Program-made: the position numbers and the translations under genes | The notes under the pieces: model-generated | What the model was told of the DNA's origin: nothing | Seen by the model: only the letters and a program-made list of their open reading frames with translations | The model's database searches: none | Shown here: piece by piece, positions 4,840-8,864 of the stretch | Position numbering within the stretch: position 1 is the first letter of the stretch | Layout: every line of letters begins with the position of its first letter | Assembly: GCA_902464195.1 (NCBI GenBank) | Contig: CABQJB010000081.1 | Coordinates: 1-8,864 of the forward strand | Direction of reading: 5' to 3' | Source: an uncultured Megasphaera sp. | GTDB lineage: Bacteria > Bacillota > Negativicutes > Veillonellales > Megasphaeraceae | DNA: 8,864 bases

Positions 4840-5643
4840 TTACTGTACTTTAATGGTAATATCTTCGTTAAACCACTTCTGGGACAACTTAGTCATTGTA
4901 CCATCTTCACTCATTTGTTTCAAGACGTCGTTGAGCTTATCCTGCAAAAGCGTATCTTCCTTGCGCATGCCGACGCCGAATTTTTCGTCGCCCATCTTGT
5001 CGTCGATGACTTTGAACTTGCCCGGTTTCTTGGCCATGTAGTAGCGGCCGACGACGCTGTCGACGAGGATGCCGTCAGTACGGCCGATTTCCAGGTCCAT
5101 GAAGGCGTTGACGAAGTCACCGTATTTCTTGACTTCTGCCAGGGAATCCTTGAATTCGGCGTTCTTTTCCAGAGCGTCGATGGAGCTGCTCCCTTCCTGG
5201 GTGCCGATGACTTTCCCTGCCAGGCCGGCCCGGTCATTGATGGGCGAATCGGCGCGGACGACGAGGAGCTGGGCGTTGTTCATATAGGGCTTGGAAAAGG
5301 CAATCTGCTGAGACCGTTCATCAGTGATGGTCAGGCCGTTCCAGAGCATGTCGACCTGTTTGCTCTTGAGGGCCGCTTCCTTGCTGTCCCAGTCGATAGG
5401 CTTGAATTCGACGGGGATGCCCAGGCGCTTGGACGCTTCCTGTGCCAGGTCGATGTCGAAGCCGACGAGCTGACCACTGTCATCGCGGAAGCCCATGGGC
5501 GGGAAGTTGTCGTCCAGTCCGATGACGATCTTATCGGGCAGTTTCTGTTCTGCTTGTTTATTCGCATTGCCGCCGCAGCCGGCGACCATGGTAACGGCTG
5601 CTACGGCCAGTGTGCCTGCAGCCAGTGCTTTTTTCCAATTCAT
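4840..5643 (-). CDS. Polar amino-acid ABC transporter, solute-binding lipoprotein (downstream copy)
   Basis: This is an extracytoplasmic receptor that delivers an amino acid to the permease. The 267-residue precursor has a lipoprotein signal MNWKKALAAGTLAVAAVTM with lipobox VAGC, so Cys23 is the predicted lipid anchor. A family-3 solute-binding fold follows: IGLDDNFPPMGF (41-52), the family signature GFDIDLAQEASKRLG (61-75), WNGLTITDER (101-110) with the carboxylate-binding Arg110, FSKPY (116-120), GTQEGSS (147-153), and GRTDGILVD (187-195) with Asp195 in the position that binds the alpha-amino group in GlnH. These residues support an alpha-amino-acid ligand; which one is unknown. The ATG has AAGGAGG 7 bases upstream, overlapping the stop of the first copy (12-base gap). 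The permease gene follows after a repeat-filled 211-base gap. Confidence 0.95.
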   Translation of the reverse strand: MNWKKALAAGTLAVAAVTMVAGCGGNANKQAEQKLPDKIVIGLDDNFPPMGFRDDSGQLVGFDIDLAQEASKRLGIPVEFKPIDWDSKEAALKSKQVDMLWNGLTITDERSQQIAFSKPYMNNAQLLVVRADSPINDRAGLAGKVIGTQEGSSSIDALEKNAEFKDSLAEVKKYGDFVNAFMDLEIGRTDGILVDSVVGRYYMAKKPGKFKVIDDKMGDEKFGVGMRKEDTLLQDKLNDVLKQMSEDGTMTKLSQKWFNEDITIKVQ

Positions 5644-5655
5644 GTGAATTCCTCC

Positions 5656-6453
5656 TTACATCGTAACGTCGATGCCAAACCATTTTTCAGAAATCTTCTT
5701 CGATGTGCCGTCGTTGTGCATGTCTTCCAGGACCTTGTCGATCTTCGCCTTCAGTTCCGTATCATCCTTGCGCATGCCGACACCGCTGGGGATGTCCGGA
5801 TAGCCGACGTCGATGATGCGGAACGGCGCGTTGTTCTTCTTGATGAAGTACGCCGCTGTCGTCTGGGCGACGACGACGGCATCGATGCGGCCGACTTCCA
5901 AATCCATGAAGGACGTGACGTTGTCCGAATACTGTTTCAGTTCCTTAAAGGAATCGCGCAGTTCCGGTTCGGCTTCGATGGCTTCCAGGCCGGTGCTGCC
6001 TTGCTGGGTGCCGACGATTTTGCCGGCCAGGTCGGCCTTGCCCTGAATGGGCGAGTCGTTCTTGACTAACAGAATCTGCGGGCCGTTTTCATAGGGCCGG
6101 GAGAAGAGGATGTTCTGTTCCCGTTCCGGCGTGATGGACAGGCCGTTCCAGATGGCATCGATTTTCTTGCTCTTCAGTTCCGTTTCCTTGCTGTCCCAGT
6201 CGATGGGCTTGAATTCGACTTCCATGCCCAGGCGCTTGCTGGCTTCCTTGGCCATGTCGATGTCGAAACCGACGAGTTCGCCGCTTTCATCATGGAATCC
6301 GAAAGGCGGGAAGTTGTCATCGAGGCCGATGACAATTTTCCCCTTTTGAGCCGTCGCCCCTTTGTCGGCCTGTTTGTCTCCGCCGCAGCCGGCGACGAAG
6401 GTTGCTGTCAGAATTGCCGCCATACCGGCAGCTGCGTATTTTTTCCATTCCAT
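5656..6453 (-). CDS. Polar amino-acid ABC transporter, solute-binding lipoprotein (upstream copy, Asp to Ala at ligand site)
   Basis: This first gene of the importer operon is a paralogue of the next gene, about half identical by eye over the mature region. The 265-residue precursor has signal MEWKKYAAAGMAAILTATF, lipobox VAGC and anchor Cys23. It shares IGLDDNFPPFGF (42-53), signature GFDIDMAKEASKRLG (62-76), WNGLSITPER with Arg111, FSRPY and GTQQGST (148-154). At the site of the alpha-amino-binding Asp it reads GRIDAVVVAQ, with Ala196 (codon at 5868-5866) in place of Asp, so its ligand or affinity may differ from copy two. The frame is open up to a TTG at 6501, but I start at ATG 6453. The lipoprotein signal then has normal length, AAGGGGAG lies 10 bases upstream, and the second copy begins in the same way. 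Confidence 0.93.
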   Translation of the reverse strand: MEWKKYAAAGMAAILTATFVAGCGGDKQADKGATAQKGKIVIGLDDNFPPFGFHDESGELVGFDIDMAKEASKRLGMEVEFKPIDWDSKETELKSKKIDAIWNGLSITPEREQNILFSRPYENGPQILLVKNDSPIQGKADLAGKIVGTQQGSTGLEAIEAEPELRDSFKELKQYSDNVTSFMDLEVGRIDAVVVAQTTAAYFIKKNNAPFRIIDVGYPDIPSGVGMRKDDTELKAKIDKVLEDMHNDGTSKKISEKWFGIDVTM

Positions 6454-6463
6454 GATTATCGCG

Positions 6464-6471
6464 CTCCCCTT
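6464..6471 (-). promoter_or_regulatory. Ribosome binding site of the first binding-protein gene
   Basis: The minus strand reads AAGGGGAG ten bases before the ATG at 6453. The spacing is slightly long, but this is the only good site near the 5' end of the frame, and it supports the start that gives a normal lipoprotein signal. Confidence 0.65.
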
Positions 6472-6506
6472 GAGATCATCTAGGCGTACCGTTGTGTACA
6501 AGCCTT

Positions 6507-6535
6507 ATTTTACTTTATTTCGTTAAAAAGATAAA
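6507..6535 (-). promoter_or_regulatory. Candidate promoter of the amino-acid importer operon
   Basis: The minus strand has TTTATC (6535-6530), a 17-base spacer and TAAAAT (6512-6507) in an AT-rich stretch. This lies just after the upstream terminator and about 55 bases before the first start codon. Both hexamers are imperfect. Inverted arms AAGCCTT (6500-6506) and AAGGCTT (6534-6540) bracket the promoter and could be an operator. Confidence 0.45.
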
Positions 6536-6548
6536 GGCTTTTGGGTAT

Positions 6549-6576
6549 AAAAAATCGGCATGTCTCCATGCCGATT
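6549..6576 (-). terminator. Intrinsic terminator of the right-hand four-gene cluster
   Basis: AATCGGCATG and CATGCCGATT (6576-6567 and 6562-6553 on the minus strand) form a perfect 10-base stem with a 4-base loop, running into six T residues. It begins about 30 bases after the stop at 6607 and closes the transcription unit before the importer promoter. Confidence 0.93.
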
Positions 6577-6606
6577 CATGCATACCATACATAGGACAGA
6601 CTGCTG

Positions 6607-7113
6607 TCAGTGGGCGCTTTCGTCGTCGTCCTTTTCATGAGCCTGCTTGATACGGTCGATAATGCGCTGTTTGTTGCGCTTCGAGAGGAACTGCAGGTGC
6701 ACGGGCAGGACGGCCAGGCCCCCTTCTTCGGCTTCGCCCAGCTGGATTTCCTGCCAGTTGTCACTGATGACGAAGATGTCCTTATACGGGAGGAAGATGA
6801 GGCTCCGTTCCTCATGGAACTGGTCGTCGTAGAATTCATGGAGCGACCGGAACTGGCGGCGGACGATGAGGCCCTTCCGGGTGACGTAGCACATGACGTC
6901 GTCCTGGCGGTGGATGCGCCACAGGCAGAAGGCCAGGACGGCCCAGTTGTCAAGGTGTTCGACCAGGTGCGCTTCCCCCGTCATGAGCCAGAAGAAATAG
7001 ATAGCCACCAGGAGAAAGAGGACCTTCATGAAACCGGAAAACCATTTCGAATTCTCATAGGACGCCTCGACGGGACCGCAGTGGAAAAGCTTTTCCAGGT
7101 CTGCCTGTTTCAT
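6607..7113 (-). CDS. Small membrane protein of unknown function
   Basis: This 168-residue protein is not one I can name. A short cytoplasmic-like N-terminus (1-26) is followed by a strong hydrophobic segment at about 27-45 (KVLFLLVAIYFFWLM) and a second, shorter one at about 56-66 (NWAVLAFCLW). About 100 soluble residues follow. The segments YVTRKGLIVRRQF (76-88) and SLIFLPYKDIFVISD (104-118) look like alternating beta strands, as in bacterial PH-like membrane proteins, but that is only a resemblance. The C-terminal part is helical and charged (KRNKQRIIDRIKQAHEKDDD, 145-164). The ATG overlaps the stop of the preceding gene as ATGA with no strong ribosome site, which indicates translational coupling. 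It is the last gene before the terminator. Confidence 0.85.
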   Translation of the reverse strand: MKQADLEKLFHCGPVEASYENSKWFSGFMKVLFLLVAIYFFWLMTGEAHLVEHLDNWAVLAFCLWRIHRQDDVMCYVTRKGLIVRRQFRSLHEFYDDQFHEERSLIFLPYKDIFVISDNWQEIQLGEAEEGGLAVLPVHLQFLSKRNKQRIIDRIKQAHEKDDDESAH

Positions 7114-7445
7114 TTTCTCAGTTTCTTGCTCGTCTTCGGTGCCGTCTTGATGACGACGTTGCGGCCGTCCTTGACGACTTCCAGAGAGATGTCGCCGACG
7201 CCGTCCTTGAAGTAAGCCATCTTGATATCGAGGAGGATAGAGCCGACTTTTTCCTGGAGGTCGTCCGTGAAGAACTGGCGGCGGAAGTCCGAGGCGTTCT
7301 GCTTCTTGGCCGTCTTTTTGGCCTGCGGCCGGCGGACGCTCACTTCGTCATCTTCCCAGCCCGTCGTTTCAAAGGTCGATTCTTCTTCGACGCCCTGGAA
7401 CATGTCTTCGATAGAGCGATTCTTGGGAATCTTATGTTTTGCCAT
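7110..7445 (-). CDS. Small soluble protein of unknown function
   Basis: This 111-residue protein has no membrane segment or signal peptide and matches no family I recognise. The N-terminal half is polar and probably disordered: an acidic stretch (VEEESTFETTGWEDDE, 19-34) next to a basic one (KKTAKKQN, 43-50). The C-terminal half (about 52-103) looks folded, with a helix DDLQEKVGSILLDIKMAYFK and strands GDISLEVV and RNVVIKTAP. A GTG at 7454 is in frame, but I prefer the ATG at 7445, because AGGTGA lies 5 bases before it and overlaps the stop of the upstream gene. Its own stop overlaps the next start (ATGA). The tight coupling on both sides suggests it works with the two membrane-associated proteins beside it. 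Confidence 0.82.
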   Translation of the reverse strand: MAKHKIPKNRSIEDMFQGVEEESTFETTGWEDDEVSVRRPQAKKTAKKQNASDFRRQFFTDDLQEKVGSILLDIKMAYFKDGVGDISLEVVKDGRNVVIKTAPKTSKKLRK

Positions 7446-7450
7446 GACAA

Positions 7451-7456
7451 TCACCT
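7451..7456 (-). promoter_or_regulatory. Ribosome binding site deciding the 111-residue protein start
   Basis: The minus strand reads AGGTGA five bases before the ATG at 7445. The alternative GTG at 7454 lies within this site and has no comparable motif upstream at good spacing. Confidence 0.6.
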
Positions 7457-8357
7457 ACTTCTTTTCCATTTTATCGGATTTTTCCGATGCTTCGTGCATA
7501 CTGTTAAGGGTAATCTTATTGAAGTCTTCCGGCGTCTTGTACGTCGCTATCTTCTTGAAGCCGACCCGCAGGCGGCCGCGGTAGGCGGCTACGACCTTGT
7601 CGTCGTGGTTCATTTCGGCGATGTAGATTTCCTGGCCGTCGATGCCGATGAGACGGAAATTGCCGCTCGGCGAGATTTCACGCCAGCTGCTGGATGCCCC
7701 ATCGAACATGTAAACGACGCCGGTCCGCAGGTTGTCGTAGAAGAACGTATCTGAATCGTAGAAGACGGCGATGCGGCCGATGTTTTCTGCCTGGACGTGG
7801 ATGCGGCGCGTGTCGTAGTTGGCATCGGTCCGGTAGATGCGGTATTTATTGTCGCCGACCTGGAGCTTCATGTAGACGACATTGGTCGCCGTCGAATAGG
7901 CGACATCGGTGATCTTGCTGTCGACCGGGGCATCTTCGATAGGCGTATCGAGTTCGCGGTCCGGATAAATCGGGTTGTACTGGGCGATGTAGACGCCGTA
8001 CTTGCCGGTCTTCTTGTCGCGGCCATAAGTGGCGAAGATAGCCAGGTTGCGGTCAGGCAGCCATTCAAAGAAGGAGACCTTGCGGCCGTGGAGATTGATG
8101 CGCTGGGGATCGTTCTTCTTGCCGGCTTCGTAAATAGTGACCCTGTCGTCGACGATGGTTGCCATGAAGCGCTTGTCATAGGAATAGAAGCTGCGGCCGT
8201 TCGGTTCCGTCCCTTCGCCCATGGCTTCCTGCTGGTTCGTGCCGCCGATCTGGAAATCCGACGTCGGCGCGAACAAGACCTGGTCCAAATAGAGATAAAC
8301 AGCAGCCTGGACGGCGATGCCGGCCAGAAAGACTGCAATGAACTTTCGTAATTTCAT
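7455..8357 (-). CDS. Membrane-anchored extracytoplasmic protein, beta-rich, unknown function
   Basis: This 300-residue protein has a short basic N-terminus and one hydrophobic segment (about 5-24, KFIAVFLAGIAVQAAVYLYL). There is no lipobox, so it is an uncleaved anchor or a signal peptide. From about residue 55 the chain is a run of short strands separated by polar turns: FMATIVDDRVTIYEAG, LAIFATYGRDKKTGKYGVYI, TNVVYMKLQVGDNKYRIYRT, DTFFYDNLRTGVVYMFDG and QEIYIAEMNHDDKVVAAYRG. That pattern suggests a beta-propeller-like domain. The C-terminus is charged (MHEASEKSDKMEKK). The ATG follows the stop of the phosphodiester glycosidase gene by 9-10 bases, with GGAGG overlapping that stop. The pairing suggests an envelope role; no catalytic motif is evident. 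Confidence 0.88.
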   Translation of the reverse strand: MKLRKFIAVFLAGIAVQAAVYLYLDQVLFAPTSDFQIGGTNQQEAMGEGTEPNGRSFYSYDKRFMATIVDDRVTIYEAGKKNDPQRINLHGRKVSFFEWLPDRNLAIFATYGRDKKTGKYGVYIAQYNPIYPDRELDTPIEDAPVDSKITDVAYSTATNVVYMKLQVGDNKYRIYRTDANYDTRRIHVQAENIGRIAVFYDSDTFFYDNLRTGVVYMFDGASSSWREISPSGNFRLIGIDGQEIYIAEMNHDDKVVAAYRGRLRVGFKKIATYKTPEDFNKITLNSMHEASEKSDKMEKK

Positions 8358-8367
8358 AGCCTGCCTC

Positions 8368-8864
8368 CTACTTGACGACGAACGCCGTCGGAATCATGCG
8401 TTCACCTAAGAGGTCCGCCGGTTTGTTGATGACTTTGCCATTATAGTACAGCGTCGAGCTCGACCCGCCATCCAGGTTGGCCGCGATGACAGCGCCTTCT
8501 TCATACATGATGTTCTGGATGTCGCGAAGTGTCGCCCCGACAGAATAGCCAGGCTGGCGGCCGTCGATGACCAGGAAGAGGACCGTGCCGTCCTTGCGCT
8601 GGCCGATGGCCGTGCGGGGACCGACGCCCCAGCCGCCGTCGCCGTGGGTGATCATCTTTTCACCGTTGACGATGAGGGCCGGCCCGAAGGAAATGCCTTC
8701 GACGACGTCCTTTTCTTTCAGTTCGGCCTTGGAGTAGTTGCCGACGATGAGGTTGCCGTCCTTGGTGAAGCCGACGAATTCATTTTCTTCCTCATCAGAC
8801 GCATCCTGGCCGAGGAGATATTTGCCATCGTGAAGGATGAAACCGTAAGGCTGGCGGCCCGTAC
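8368..8864 (-). CDS. Phosphodiester glycosidase family (NAGPA domain) protein, C-terminal part
   Basis: The frame is open to the window edge, so the start is missing; 164 residues plus the stop are visible. The family hallmarks are in order: GISFGPALIVNGE (56-68), GWGVGPRTAIGQRKDGTVLF (77-96), LVIDGRQPGYSVGATLRD (97-114) and the near-invariant NLDGGSSSTLYYNG (129-142), ending in RMIPTAFVVK. The domain is known from the mammalian uncovering enzyme that removes GlcNAc from phosphodiester-linked mannose, and from bacterial secreted or surface proteins (DUF2233-like) near exopolysaccharide genes. A hydrolase acting on sugar phosphodiesters of the envelope is likely; the substrate is unknown. An internal Met (8655) is not the start, because conserved domain sequence continues upstream. 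The next gene begins 9-10 bases after the stop. Confidence 0.92.
   Translation of the reverse strand, partial: TGRQPYGFILHDGKYLLGQDASDEEENEFVGFTKDGNLIVGNYSKAELKEKDVVEGISFGPALIVNGEKMITHGDGGWGVGPRTAIGQRKDGTVLFLVIDGRQPGYSVGATLRDIQNIMYEEGAVIAANLDGGSSSTLYYNGKVINKPADLLGERMIPTAFVVK

Noticed and set aside
4702..6069. 455-codon open frame on the plus strand, antisense to both binding-protein genes
   Set aside because: It is a mirror of GC-rich codons of two well-identified genes, begins in repeat DNA, shows no family motif, and its internal duplication merely reflects the tandem binding proteins.
6454..6501. TTG start giving 16 more residues on the first binding protein
   Set aside because: It would put charged residues before the lipoprotein signal and has no ribosome site at proper spacing.

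Overview
All genes in this window lie on the minus strand, so transcription runs from high to low coordinates. Coding sequence is dense and rich in G/C at third codon positions. The gaps hold GC-rich palindromic repeats, and the solute-binding proteins carry clear lipoprotein signals. This fits an anaerobic gut or rumen Firmicute. A member of the Negativicutes such as Megasphaera or a relative is my best guess, but it is inferred from general impression and not from a marker gene.

In transcription order, the right-hand block (8864 to 6607) is a tight four-gene cluster. It holds the C-terminal part of a phosphodiester glycosidase (NAGPA family) protein, a 300-residue membrane-anchored extracytoplasmic protein, a 111-residue basic/acidic protein of unknown function, and a 168-residue membrane protein. 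Gaps are 9-10 bases or ATGA overlaps, and the block ends at a strong intrinsic terminator (6549-6576). An envelope or surface-polysaccharide role is likely but unproven.

The middle block (6453 to 3199) is a polar amino-acid ABC importer: two tandem, related solute-binding lipoproteins, one permease and one ATPase. The two binding proteins are about half identical by eye. The upstream copy has Ala where the downstream copy and the family carry the Asp that binds the ligand alpha-amino group. A 211-base gap full of hairpin repeats separates the binding-protein genes from the permease, an arrangement that could keep binding protein in excess. A promoter candidate inside an inverted repeat precedes the operon. 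The 3' end runs through about 210 bases of repeats to a terminator at 2956-2989.

The left block (2846 to 1) is central sugar metabolism: pgi (glucose-6-phosphate isomerase) with an extended -10 promoter, then galE (UDP-glucose 4-epimerase). After galE comes an overlapping, truncated membrane-anchored ORF that contains a terminator-shaped hairpin. Together pgi and galE connect fructose-6-P/glucose-6-P with UDP-glucose/UDP-galactose supply.

The most unusual content is the repeat set in the gaps at 1351-1380, 2993-3170 and 4646-4832. At least five related hairpins end in CTAC, with compensatory stem changes. One 27-base copy recurs perfectly in opposite orientation on the two sides of the permease-ATPase pair.

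The only gene-free stretch over 300 bases is 2847-3198. It holds the pgi promoter and leader, a terminator and three palindromic repeats.
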